A stretch of DNA of 64,000 bases, taken from Burkholderia sp. BCC1644 (GTDB taxonomy: Bacteria; Pseudomonadota; Gammaproteobacteria; Burkholderiales; Burkholderiaceae). The notes beneath the pieces are model-generated. The model was not told the origin of the DNA and made no database searches. It saw only the letters and a program-made list of their open reading frames with translations. A program made the translations under genes and the position numbers. Within the stretch, counting starts at the first letter, position 1; the number at the start of each line of letters is the position of its first letter. Positions 25,758 to 36,448 of the stretch are shown here, in pieces. The stretch covers positions 62,001-126,000 of the forward strand of contig NZ_CADFEI010000022.1 of assembly GCF_902833225.1 (NCBI RefSeq), given 5' to 3'.

Positions 25758-25796
25758 GGGCAGGCGCGCGGTGGACAACACACCGCGCGCCTGCCC
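25758..25796. terminator. Perfect 16-bp stem hairpin between convergent genes
   Basis: GGGCAGGCGCGCGGTG at 25758-25773 pairs with 25781-25796 across a 7-base loop. It lies in the 101-bp gap between the NCS1 gene and the convergent YdeP-type gene. There is no T tract on either side, so it is an RNA structural barrier or a bidirectional, Rho-assisted terminator rather than a classical intrinsic one. Confidence 0.55.
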
Positions 25797-25801
25797 GTCG
25801 G

Positions 25802-28081
25802 TCAGACGACCGCCGAGCGTGCGACGCGCACCGGTACCGACTTGTACGACGGCGTGCCGCTTTCCTTGTCGATGTAGTCGAGCGGCACGAGCACGTTCGC
25901 TTCCGGGTAGTACGCGCCGACCGACCCCGGCGCGATGTCGTACTCGATCGCGGTGATCTTCTCGAGGCGCAGCGTGCGGCCCGACGCGGTGATCGTCTCG
26001 ATGTCGACGAGGTCGCCGTGCTCGAGCCCGTACTTCGCGAGATCGGCGGTGTTCATGAACAGCACGTCACGTCGCCCGAACACGCCGCGATAGCGGTCGT
26101 CGAGCCCGTAGATCGTCGTGTTGTACTGGTCGTGGCTGCGCAGCGTGATCAGCCGCAATACCTGCTCGGCGCCGAGTACGTCCGCGTCTTCCTTCACGCC
26201 CTTGTAGACCGAGAACATCGCCTTGCCGGTCGGCGTGGGCCACACGCGCTCGGTGGGCGGCAGCGGCAGCCGGAAGCCGCCCGGCGTGCGGATGCGCTCG
26301 TTGAACGCCTCGAAGCCGGACACCGTACGGTCGATCAGGTCGCGGATACGGTCGTAGTCGGCGATCAGGTCGAGCCATGCGACCTTGCTGTTCGGCAGCG
26401 TCGCATGCGCGATCCCCGCGACGATCGCGGGCTCCGAGCGCAACTGGTCGGACGCCGGCTTGAGCTTGCCGGCCGACGCATGGACCATCGACATCGAATC
26501 CTCGACGGTGATCGACTGCCGGCCGGTGGCCTGCATGTCGAGCTCGGTGCGGCCGAGCACGGGCAGGATGAAGGTTTCCTTGCCGACCAGCAGATGCGAG
26601 CGGTTCAGCTTCGTGCCGAGATGCACGCTCAGGTCGAGCTTCGCCATCGCCGGGAACGACAGCTCGGGATCGGGCAGGGCGACCGCGAAGTTGCCGCCGA
26701 GGCACAGCAGCGCCTTCGCGGTGCCGTCGATCATCGCCTGCATCGCCTGCACGGCGTCGTGCCCGTGATGCGCGGGCGGCGTGAAGCCGCACACGTCCTC
26801 GATCTTCTTCAGGAACTCGGCCGACGGCTTCTCGGTGATGCCGACCGTGCGGTTGCCCTGCACGTTCGAATGGCCGCGCAGCGGGCACACGCCGGCGCCG
26901 GGCTTGCCGATGTTGCCGCGCATCAGCAGCAGGTCGGCGATCAGGCGCACGGTTGCCGTGCCCTTGTTGTGCTGCGTGACGCCCATCCCGTACGTGATGA
27001 TGGTCGCGTTCGACTTCGCGTACGCGAGCGCGACCTGTTCGAGCTGCGCCTGGCTGAGGCCGCTCGCGCGTTCGATGTCGTCCCACGACGTCGCTTCGAG
27101 GTCGGCCGAGAACGCGTCGAAGCCGTTGGTGTGCTGCGCGATGAAGTCGCGGTCGAGCACGTCGCCGCGCTCGGCTTCGAGCTGCAGCAGCGCCTTCATG
27201 ATGCCCTTCAGCGCGGCCGCGTCGCCGCCCGCGTCGACCTGGTAGTACGTCGATGCGATGCGCGTCGAGCCGAACGACGCCATCTCGATCATGTCCTGCG
27301 GATCGGCGAAGCGTTCGAGCGCGCGTTCGCGCAGCGGGTTGAACACGATGATCGGCACGTTGCGGCGCGAGCACTCGTGCAGCGTGCCCATCATCCGCGG
27401 GTGGTTCGTGCCGGGGTTGTGGCCGATCGAGATGATCAGCTCGCAGTGGTCGAAATCCTCCAGCGAGACGGTGCCCTTGCCGATGCCGATCGACTGCGGC
27501 AGGCCGACGCTGGTCGGCTCGTGGCACATGTTCGAGCAGTCGGGGAAGTTGTTCGTGCCGAGCTCGCGCGCGAACAGCTGGTACAGGTACGCGGCTTCGT
27601 TCGACGCGCGGCCCGACGTGTAGAACTCGACCTGCTCGGGCGGCAGCGCGCGCAGCGCTTCGCCGATGCGCGCGAATGCGTCGTCCCATTCGATCGGGCG
27701 GAACGTGTCGCTCGCGCGGTCGTAGACGAGCGGATGCGTGAGCCGGCCCATGTTCTCCAGTTCGTAGTCCGACATGCGCAGCAGCGACGACACGGTGTTC
27801 GCCGCGAAGAACTCGGGCGTCACGCGCTTGGTCGTCGCTTCCCACGTGACGGCCTTCGCGCCGTTTTCGCAGAACTGGAACGTCGACTTGTGTTCCTTGT
27901 CGGGCCACGCACAGCCGGGGCAGTCGAAGCCGTCGGGCTGGTTGGTCCGCATCAGCACGATCGGCGCCTCGATGGTTTCCATCTGCGTGCGCACCGCATC
28001 GGCTGTCGCGCGAAGCGCGCCCCAACCGCCGGCGGGCCCATCGTACTTCCTGATGCCTGGCACTTCGCGTCGATTTGTCAT
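25802..28081 (-). CDS. FdhF/YdeP-family molybdopterin oxidoreductase
   Basis: 759 residues from the ATG at 28081, with a GGAG site. It has the YdeP-type N-terminal FDCPGCAWPD motif, the molybdopterin core (SNMCHEPTSVGLPQSIG, ISIGHNPGTNHPRM, NKGTATVRLIADLLLMRGNIGKPGAG) and a C-terminal molybdopterin-dinucleotide binding domain (LRSHDQYNTTIYG). E. coli YdeP contributes to acid resistance; enzymes of this group are annotated as formate dehydrogenase-like, but the reaction is unproven. An apparent larger frame to 29425 is an out-of-frame shadow of the ClpG gene. It depends on Moco, for which the window encodes fdhD, moeA and moaADE. Confidence 0.9.
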   Translation of the reverse strand: MTNRREVPGIRKYDGPAGGWGALRATADAVRTQMETIEAPIVLMRTNQPDGFDCPGCAWPDKEHKSTFQFCENGAKAVTWEATTKRVTPEFFAANTVSSLLRMSDYELENMGRLTHPLVYDRASDTFRPIEWDDAFARIGEALRALPPEQVEFYTSGRASNEAAYLYQLFARELGTNNFPDCSNMCHEPTSVGLPQSIGIGKGTVSLEDFDHCELIISIGHNPGTNHPRMMGTLHECSRRNVPIIVFNPLRERALERFADPQDMIEMASFGSTRIASTYYQVDAGGDAAALKGIMKALLQLEAERGDVLDRDFIAQHTNGFDAFSADLEATSWDDIERASGLSQAQLEQVALAYAKSNATIITYGMGVTQHNKGTATVRLIADLLLMRGNIGKPGAGVCPLRGHSNVQGNRTVGITEKPSAEFLKKIEDVCGFTPPAHHGHDAVQAMQAMIDGTAKALLCLGGNFAVALPDPELSFPAMAKLDLSVHLGTKLNRSHLLVGKETFILPVLGRTELDMQATGRQSITVEDSMSMVHASAGKLKPASDQLRSEPAIVAGIAHATLPNSKVAWLDLIADYDRIRDLIDRTVSGFEAFNERIRTPGGFRLPLPPTERVWPTPTGKAMFSVYKGVKEDADVLGAEQVLRLITLRSHDQYNTTIYGLDDRYRGVFGRRDVLFMNTADLAKYGLEHGDLVDIETITASGRTLRLEKITAIEYDIAPGSVGAYYPEANVLVPLDYIDKESGTPSYKSVPVRVARSAVV

Positions 28082-28144
28082 GTGAATCTCCATGAGCCGG
28101 GCCCGGTTCGGGTGGCTCGGTTGCGCCATGTCGCGGCGTGGGGC

Positions 28145-28198
28145 GGCTCCGTCCGGCGGACGGAGCCGGTCATGCGTGCCCCGGATGGCAGGGCACGC
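28145..28198. terminator. Two tandem hairpins between clpG-like gene and ydeP-like gene
   Basis: GGCTCCGTCC / GGACGGAGCC (28145-28154 and 28158-28167) and GCGTGCCC / GGGCACGC (28174-28181 and 28191-28198) form stable stems in the 122-bp gap. The T run (28200-28205) lies on the plus-strand side, so for the minus-strand genes these are more likely processing or attenuation structures that set clpG and ydeP expression apart than a full stop. Confidence 0.45.
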
Positions 28199-28203
28199 GT
28201 TTT

Positions 28204-31044
<2,841 letters not shown>

Positions 31045-31263
31045 GGTGGTCTGGCTCCTGTCTGTGAAGGTGGGTCGAAGGGTGAAGTCCCGATGCGGTG
31101 CGGCGCTCGCGCGTCCCGACCGCGCACACGCGACGCGCGGCGCGGCGGCGCGCGTGCCGCGCCGGTGCGGTCGCGCAGCGCGCGCCGGCGTGGCGCACGG
31201 TCGCGGTCGGGGCGGGAAGCGCGAGTGCTGCGAGGAGCCCACGGCATCGCTTCGACTGCGTTC

Positions 31264-31292
31264 AAAATAGCGAATCGGCGGGGGCCATCCAA
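31264..31292 (-). promoter_or_regulatory. clpG: Sigma-70-like promoter of clpG
   Basis: Read on the minus strand: TTGGAT (31287-31292), a 17-bp spacer and TATTTT (31264-31269). The transcript would carry about 215 bases of untranslated leader. The gap 31045-31667 holds no gene that I can support; it is extremely GC-rich between 31090 and 31250. No clear sigma-32 box was found. Confidence 0.45.
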
Positions 31293-31667
31293 GACACAGT
31301 TCCACGCCGGACCGGCCGTGAATTGCACCCTCACATCGATGCACGCGCGGGTGCCAGGGAGTACAGACGGGCGCGCACGCGACGGCGCGGGCGTGTGCGG
31401 GAGACGGGGCACGCGGTGCCCGGAAGCGGGGGCAAGCGGAACGCGAACGGCGCGCGGTGCGACATCGGCGCGCAGGGGGCCGGCCGCCGGCGCTCGGACG
31501 GCGAAGCGGAGGGTCGCGCGCGGCATGACGCGCGCACCGGTGGCGTGGGCGAACCGGTTACGTCCGGCCGCGCACGCGCCGCAGCCGGTGCGCGCCGTGG
31601 GGCCGGCGAAGGAGAGGGCGGGTTGCACGGATCGGGCCGGACATGGCGCAACCGTGGGGAACCGCGA

Positions 31668-31937
31668 TCAGTCGGAGAGTTTCATCGCGAGCCGTTGCCG
31701 GGCGATCTGTTTCACGTCGGTCGACAATGCCGCATTCGGCAGACCATTGGCCCAGACGGAGAACGAATCCTCGATCAGGTTGCGCGTGTCGGGCGGCAGC
31801 TCGGCCAGCATCAGCGACACGACGGTAAACAGCACGGCGGTGTCGCCGGCCTGGCTGCCCGCGTTCGCGTCGACGGTCTGCTTCAACGTGTCGACCGACG
31901 CCCGCAGCGTCTGCAGTGCATCATTCGTATCGCTCAT
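31668..31937 (-). CDS. 89-residue hypothetical protein of the encapsulin cluster
   Basis: Starts with ATG at 31937 after a GGAGA site. The sequence is helical with an N-terminal amphipathic helix (ALQTLRASVDTLKQTVD), a short hydrophobic core (TAVLFTVVSLMLAELP) and an acidic C-terminus. No family recognised, no signal peptide and no encapsulin cargo peptide at its end. It lies 110 bp downstream of the encapsulin gene on the same strand and may be co-transcribed, so an encapsulin-associated or stress role is possible but unproven. Confidence 0.6.
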   Translation of the reverse strand: MSDTNDALQTLRASVDTLKQTVDANAGSQAGDTAVLFTVVSLMLAELPPDTRNLIEDSFSVWANGLPNAALSTDVKQIARQRLAMKLSD

Positions 31938-32047
31938 GACAATCTCTCCATGCAGGATGGGCTCGATCGGCGACGAACATGCGGCGCGGCAGCGCGGCCG
32001 GTCGCGCGCGACGCCCGGGCTCGGGCATCGCGCGCGGGCAACCGGGG

Positions 32048-32863
32048 TCAGGCCGCCGTGTTGCCCTGCGGCGCCACGGTCACCGATGCTTCGCTCGTCA
32101 GCATCAGGAACGTGAACGTCTCGCGCAGGTACAGGCGCACGGCCTTGTCGCCATGGCTCGTGTAGCCGATCGATACGTCTTCCCCGAGGTGCAGCTCGTA
32201 GTCGCCGCCGCGCATGGACAGCACGCAGCCGCCGCTGATCGCCGGCGCCCAGATGATCTCGCCGCTGACGATGCGCTTGATATGGCCGAGGACCGGATAG
32301 CCCTGGTCGCGCGCTTCGCTGAGCGCGGTGTAGGCGTCCGAGCCGAGTACGACCGAGTACGGACCGTCGACGCCGGCGAGGCGCAGTGCCTCGAGCGCGT
32401 CGCTGATCGCGTCCGAATACGCGCTGACGTCTGCCGGCAGCGTGAGTTTGCGGTTCGACGTGCCTTCGCGGATGCCGACGATGCCGGCCGCCTGGTAGCC
32501 GTCGAAAATCGCGTTGTCCTCGGCGAATGCGAGCCGCTGCGCGGCTTCCTTCGCCGGTTGCCAGTCGGCGTCGCGTGCGCCGCGCTCGACGCTGTCGATC
32601 GCCTCGCGGCTCAGTTCGAACGGCACCGTCAGCTCGACGATCGTGCGGACTTCGCGCAGCCGTGCGCTCACGTGCTCGCGCGGCGCGGCGACCTCAGTCA
32701 GGTGCCCCGTGCCGACGGCCGACAGTTCGGGGCCCTCGGGGCCATCGACGTCGACGACGCGGCGGCCGGCCACCGAACGCTTGAAGGTGCGCGCCACTTC
32801 CTCCTCGATTTGTTCCCAGGCGGACGACGAGATCGGGGCGAGTTCGCGGTGCAGGTTATTCAT
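32048..32863 (-). CDS. Encapsulin (family 1) nanocompartment shell protein
   Basis: 271 residues, standard family 1 length. The N-terminal LHRELAPISSSAWEQIEEEVARTFKRSVAGRRVVDV and the internal REVRTIVELTVPFELSREAIDSVERGARD are diagnostic of the HK97-fold encapsulin (linocin M18 homologue). The shell self-assembles in the cytoplasm and captures cargo by its C-terminal peptide. The start ATG overlaps the DyP stop by 8 bp (32856-32863), so shell and cargo are translationally coupled. Confidence 0.95.
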   Translation of the reverse strand: MNNLHRELAPISSSAWEQIEEEVARTFKRSVAGRRVVDVDGPEGPELSAVGTGHLTEVAAPREHVSARLREVRTIVELTVPFELSREAIDSVERGARDADWQPAKEAAQRLAFAEDNAIFDGYQAAGIVGIREGTSNRKLTLPADVSAYSDAISDALEALRLAGVDGPYSVVLGSDAYTALSEARDQGYPVLGHIKRIVSGEIIWAPAISGGCVLSMRGGDYELHLGEDVSIGYTSHGDKAVRLYLRETFTFLMLTSEASVTVAPQGNTAA

Positions 32864-33923
32864 GGGTTTTGGTTCCTTTCAGCGAGCCGATTTTCAGCGA
32901 GCCGTCGCGATGCGGCGCGGACGACGAGGATTCCGGCGGGGCGGCGTGTGCAGCCGGCGCCGCGCGGTCGGCGAGCGCTTCGAGCAGGTCGGCCGACGGC
33001 ACGAAGAACAGCGAGCCGGTGACTGCGCGGCTGTAGTCGAGCAGGCGGTCGTAGTTGCCCGGCGGGCGGCCGACGAACATGTTCTCGAGCATTTGCTCGA
33101 TCGGCGCCGGCGAGCGCGCATAGCCGATGAAAAAGGTGCCGAACTCGCCGGCGCCCGGGCGCCCGAACGGCATGTTGTCGCGCAGGATCTTCACTTCCTG
33201 GCCGCCTTCGTCGAGCGTGGTCAGCGAGCTGTGCGAGCACGACGGCTTCACGTCCGGCGCGAGTTCGATGTCGGACAGCTTGGTGCGGCCGATGATGCGT
33301 TCCTGCGTCTCGACCGCGAGCGCGTTCCAGCCGGCCATGTCGTGCAGGTACTTCTGCACGATCACGTAGCTGCCGCCCGTGAACTCGGCGTCCTCGTCGC
33401 CGATCACCGTGAAGTCGACCGCCTCGCGGCCTTCCGGGTTCTCGGTGCCGTCGACGAAGCCGATCATCGCGCGCTGGTCGAAATTGCGGAAGCCGTGCAC
33501 CTCGTCGACGACGGTCACCGCATCGCCGAGCGCGCCGAGCAGTTGCGTCGCGAGTTCGAAGCACAGGTCCATCGCTTCGGCGCGGATATGCAGCAGGATG
33601 TCGCCGGGCGTCGCGACCGCGACGCGCTGGCCGGCGCCGAATTCGCGGAACGGATGCAGCGACGCGGGGCGCGGATCGCCGAACAGCGCATCCCACGCGT
33701 CGGCGCCGAAGCCGCACACGCACGTGAGGTTGCCGCCCGGCACGCGCTTGCCGACCGAGCGCACGAGCGCGGCGATGTCGCCGCACCATGAACGAATCGT
33801 GTCAGCGTGATCGGCACCGGGATTGATCGTCGCCACGAGGAAGATCGCGCTGCGCGTGATCGTGCTGTGAACGGCCTGGGAGAGCGGGGGAGGAGTCTGC
33901 ATCGCGGCCTGCCGGTCAGTCAT
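32856..33923 (-). CDS. DyP-type heme peroxidase with encapsulin cargo-loading peptide
   Basis: 355 residues from ATG 33923 (a second ATG at 33902 is an alternative). The catalytic motif GFVDGTENP holds the distal Asp; the proximal His lies in SCSHSSLTT, and the distal Arg in IGYARSP. DyPs oxidise dyes and aromatics with hydrogen peroxide and help in oxidative stress. After an Ala/Pro/Ser-rich linker from about residue 318, the C-terminus DGSLKIGSLKGTK matches the encapsulin cargo-loading consensus SLxIGSLKG, so the enzyme is packed inside the shell encoded next. No Tat signal. Confidence 0.94.
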   Translation of the reverse strand: MTDRQAAMQTPPPLSQAVHSTITRSAIFLVATINPGADHADTIRSWCGDIAALVRSVGKRVPGGNLTCVCGFGADAWDALFGDPRPASLHPFREFGAGQRVAVATPGDILLHIRAEAMDLCFELATQLLGALGDAVTVVDEVHGFRNFDQRAMIGFVDGTENPEGREAVDFTVIGDEDAEFTGGSYVIVQKYLHDMAGWNALAVETQERIIGRTKLSDIELAPDVKPSCSHSSLTTLDEGGQEVKILRDNMPFGRPGAGEFGTFFIGYARSPAPIEQMLENMFVGRPPGNYDRLLDYSRAVTGSLFFVPSADLLEALADRAAPAAHAAPPESSSSAPHRDGSLKIGSLKGTKTHE

Positions 33924-34299
33924 GTCGGGACGGACGGGCCGTGGCTGCCGCGGCGCGCGAGGGCGTTCGGTTGAACTGTGTCATGCGACTGTTCTCTTTG
34001 TGACATGCGGATGAAGGACGTTGCGCGGGCATCGCGCAACGGGCCGCAGCAGCGGCGGCCGGCCGCCCGGCGCGTGACCTGCGCGCACCGCGTAACGTCG
34101 TCGAGCATGCAATCTAGCAGCTTCAGCGGGTCTTTGGAACACGTATCGGCAAACTGTCATTCGATTGCGTCAAACGGGGCCGGATTTTGCGCGGGGCCCG
34201 CGCAGCTGTACTCCTGGCGCCTGCGGCGCTGTGCTCTTGAGCGTGCGTGCCGCGTGCAGTAGATTAGGTCCCGCTGTGCCGCCGACGAGGAGCGTCACC
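33924..34299. other. Divergent gap between DyP-encapsulin operon and LysR-type mini gene
   Basis: 376 bp with AT-richer stretches (33975-34010 and 34120-34190) that probably hold the divergent promoters. No clear box pair, RNA hairpin or small gene was recognised. Confidence 0.35.
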
Positions 34300-34647
34300 A
34301 TGAACCTGCTGGAAGCGATGCGCGTGTTTGTCGCGGTGGTCGAGCACGGCGGCCTGTCCGGCGCCGCGGCGGAACTGAAGCTCGGCGAGGCGCAGGTGAG
34401 CGACCGGATCGATTCGCTCGAACGCTATCTCGGCTGCCGCCTGCTGCTGTGCCGCGAGCACGACGACGTGGCCTGCACCGATGCGGGCGACGCGTTCCAC
34501 GTGTGCTGCCGCCGCACGCTGTCCGCGGTCGAGCAGGCGACCGGTGCCGCTCATGTGCCTGCGCCGGATGCCTGCGATGCCGCGCATTGCCCCGATTTCC
34601 CGCCGCCCGGCGCCGCTTACGCCCCCTCACACCGACTGTCGCCTTGA
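34300..34647 (+). CDS. LysR-type DNA-binding domain protein without effector domain
   Basis: 115 residues from an ATG with an AGGAG site. Residues 1 to about 60 are a LysR winged helix (LLEAMRVFVAVVEHGGLSGAAAELKLGEAQVSDRIDSLERYLGCRLL). The linker helix is partial, and the protein then ends in a Cys/Pro-rich tail, with no trace of the roughly 200-residue effector domain. It is either a truncated gene or a minimal regulator that binds without an inducer. Its TGA overlaps the TTG start of the psiE-like gene (34644-34647), which argues for continued translation. Confidence 0.72.
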   Translation: MNLLEAMRVFVAVVEHGGLSGAAAELKLGEAQVSDRIDSLERYLGCRLLLCREHDDVACTDAGDAFHVCCRRTLSAVEQATGAAHVPAPDACDAAHCPDFPPPGAAYAPSHRLSP

Positions 34648-35093
34648 ATACGTCTACCATTTCCTGTTCGCCGGCCGAGCGCATCCGTCGCCGTTTCGGT
34701 CACTTCCTTCATGCGGCCGAGCTGGCCGGGTTGATCGTGATCGGGCTCGCGACCGCGTTCGCGATGACGCAGGAAGCGTGGAAGGTCGTGCTCGCGGGCG
34801 AGGTGTCGCTGACCGACCTGCTGCTGATGTTCCTGTATCTGGAAGTGCTCGCGATGGACGTGCGCTACTTGCGGCTCGGCCGGCTGCCGGTGCGGTTTCC
34901 TCTGTTCATTGCGATGACGTCGCTTGCACGCGACCTGATCCTGCGCGGCGCGACCGACAGCCCCGAGCGGATGCTGATGACGACCTTCGGGATCGTGCTG
35001 CTCGCGGTCGGCGTGCTGATCCTCAGTTTCGGCCAGCATCGCTTTCCGGCGGACGTCGACGATGTCGAGGAAGATGCGCACGCGCGCAGGTAA
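34644..35093 (+). CDS. psiE: PsiE-family (phosphate-starvation-inducible) membrane protein
   Basis: 149 residues from a TTG at 34644 that overlaps the preceding stop. No ATG or GTG stands at a suitable place. Four hydrophobic helices are seen (AELAGLIVIGLATAFAMTQ; LTDLLLMFLYLEVLAMDV; PLFIAMTSLARDLIL; MLMTTFGIVLLAVGVLILSFG), with the family motif FLYLEVLAMDVRYL. psiE genes are members of heat-resistance islands together with clpG/clpK, which makes its position 3 kb from clpG notable. Function unknown; inner membrane. Confidence 0.8.
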   Translation: MNTSTISCSPAERIRRRFGHFLHAAELAGLIVIGLATAFAMTQEAWKVVLAGEVSLTDLLLMFLYLEVLAMDVRYLRLGRLPVRFPLFIAMTSLARDLILRGATDSPERMLMTTFGIVLLAVGVLILSFGQHRFPADVDDVEEDAHARR

Positions 35094-35101
35094 ACGGCAA
35101 G

Positions 35102-35117
35102 CGGCATGACGCTTGCG
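35102..35117 (+). promoter_or_regulatory. Sigma-54-type (-24/-12) site upstream of the 65-residue gene
   Basis: CGGCATGACGCTTGCG contains GG-N10-GC and agrees with the TGGCACG-N4-TTGC consensus at most key bases (GGCATG and TTGC). It lies 29 bp before the ATG at 35146, leaving room for a start point and the AGGAGG site. GC-rich DNA yields such matches by chance, so confidence is moderate. Confidence 0.45.
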
Positions 35118-35145
35118 CCCACCATGTTTCCGCAGGAGGTGTTGC

Positions 35146-35343
35146 ATGAAACCGCAATCCGTCGCAACGGCACGGGCCATCGAATTGCAGCGCGCATCGT
35201 CGGACGCCTACCGGCAGGCACGTGACGCGTACGACGCCGATGCCGCGCGCGCACGTGCGCCATCGGTCGCCGGGTTGCAGCAGGCGGCCGCGCATACGCA
35301 TGCCGATGCGGCCCGCGCACGCGTCGCGGCAACGGGCATCTGA
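35146..35343 (+). CDS. 65-residue hypothetical protein, Ala/Arg-rich helical
   Basis: A very strong GCAGGAGGT site stands 5 bases before the ATG, which supports translation. The product is polar and helical (TARAIELQRASSDAYRQARDAYDADAARARA) with repeated Ala-Arg heptad-like spacing, without a signal peptide or cysteines. No family recognised. It lies between psiE and the DUF1269 gene and may follow a sigma-54 promoter. Confidence 0.6.
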   Translation: MKPQSVATARAIELQRASSDAYRQARDAYDADAARARAPSVAGLQQAAAHTHADAARARVAATGI

Positions 35344-35412
35344 ATGCGAACCCCGGCGCGCCGCATGCGTTGTGGCCGCCACACCTGATCATCCAACCGA
35401 GCGAGGTGTCGA

Positions 35413-35868
35413 ATGACCAAGCAACTGATCGTCGCCGTGTTCGGCAGCGTCGACACGGCCCATCAGGCCGTGAACGATTTCGAGGCGCTGTCGGAGAAGA
35501 ATGAAGGATTCCACATCGAGAACGGTGTCGTCGTCGAGAAGGACGCGGCCGGCAAGCTCGCGGTGCTCGCGGCCGAATCGCGGCCGTTCAAGGGCGGCGT
35601 GATCGGCGCGATCGCGGGTGGCCTGCTCGGCCTGCTGGCGGGGCCGCTCGGCGTGGTCACCGGCATGGCGGCAGGCGCGGGCGCCGGCATCCTCGCGGAT
35701 GCGGCCGGCAATGCGCTGCTCGACGGCAGCTTCGTCGAGGCAGTGGCCGCGCGGCTCGCACCCGGCAGCGTCGCCGTCATCGTCGAGGCGAAGGAGGACA
35801 CGCCGTTCTCGGTCGACAACGTCGTGACGGGATTCGGCGGCAAGGTGTTCCGCCAGGCGCTCGGTTGA
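35413..35868 (+). CDS. DUF1269 family protein with glycine-zipper membrane segment
   Basis: 151 residues. TKQLIVAVFGSVDTAHQAVNDFEAL is the typical DUF1269 start; a central hydrophobic Gly/Ala stretch (about 58-95, GGVIGAIAGGLLGLLAGPLGVVTGM) is a glycine-zipper hairpin; the end VAVIVEAKEDTPFSVDNVV is again typical. Such proteins accompany stress genes but have no assigned function. It is followed by a small conserved gene 35 bp downstream. Confidence 0.83.
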   Translation: MTKQLIVAVFGSVDTAHQAVNDFEALSEKNEGFHIENGVVVEKDAAGKLAVLAAESRPFKGGVIGAIAGGLLGLLAGPLGVVTGMAAGAGAGILADAAGNALLDGSFVEAVAARLAPGSVAVIVEAKEDTPFSVDNVVTGFGGKVFRQALG

Positions 35869-35903
35869 GCACACATTTTTTCGAACTGATTCGGGAGAAC
35901 CGC

Positions 35904-36158
35904 ATGCGCATCGATCAATCGTACCGCCGCTTCGACATCGCGGCGACGCTGGCGCCGCTGCCCGGCAACGGCAACCGCGCGATCGCGACCGTCGACGTGA
36001 CGACCGACGATCCGGGCCGCCTCGCCGATCTCGGCACCGGCCAGTTCCTGCAGATTCGCAAGTGGGTCGAGTCGAACGACGTCGCGCTGCTGACGGTGGT
36101 GTTCGACGAGTGCAAGGTCGCGATCGACCACTACGCGGACAACGTCGACGACGCGTGA
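35904..36158 (+). CDS. 84-residue hypothetical protein
   Basis: The ATG at 35904 is preceded by GGGAGAA, which decides the start over a TTG at 35865 that overlaps the DUF1269 stop. The protein is soluble, beta-rich (RAIATVDVTTDD, VALLTVVFDECKVAIDHY) and acidic, without a family that I recognise. It is probably in one unit with the DUF1269 gene. The following gap 36159-36448 is AT-rich near 36220-36330 and probably holds the MocR copy B promoter. Confidence 0.6.
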   Translation: MRIDQSYRRFDIAATLAPLPGNGNRAIATVDVTTDDPGRLADLGTGQFLQIRKWVESNDVALLTVVFDECKVAIDHYADNVDDA

Positions 36159-36448
36159 GTGCATGCGGGCCGGTGCAGGCCCGCGCCGTCGCGTGCGAAT
36201 CTGTTCACCACGCGCGCCGGATTTGAGGTTTCCTCGCCAAACTGTCACTTACATTCGTCGAAATGACGCAGTAGGATGCCGAACCTTGTCTTGATGAGAT
36301 TCGCATTGCTACCCGCCTTCAATTTCGGTAACGGACGAGGTTCGAACCGGGACGCCCGCGCCCGGGCACGGCTACCCGGCTTCGTGTGTCGGCGCGGCCG
36401 TGCCGCCCATGCATCGCAGGCCAGTTCACCGCTGGCGGGGCGAGGCGG

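Noticed and set aside
35352..35372. GG-N10-GC match before the DUF1269 gene
   Set aside because: Lacks TTGC at the -12 part; expected by chance in this GC content.
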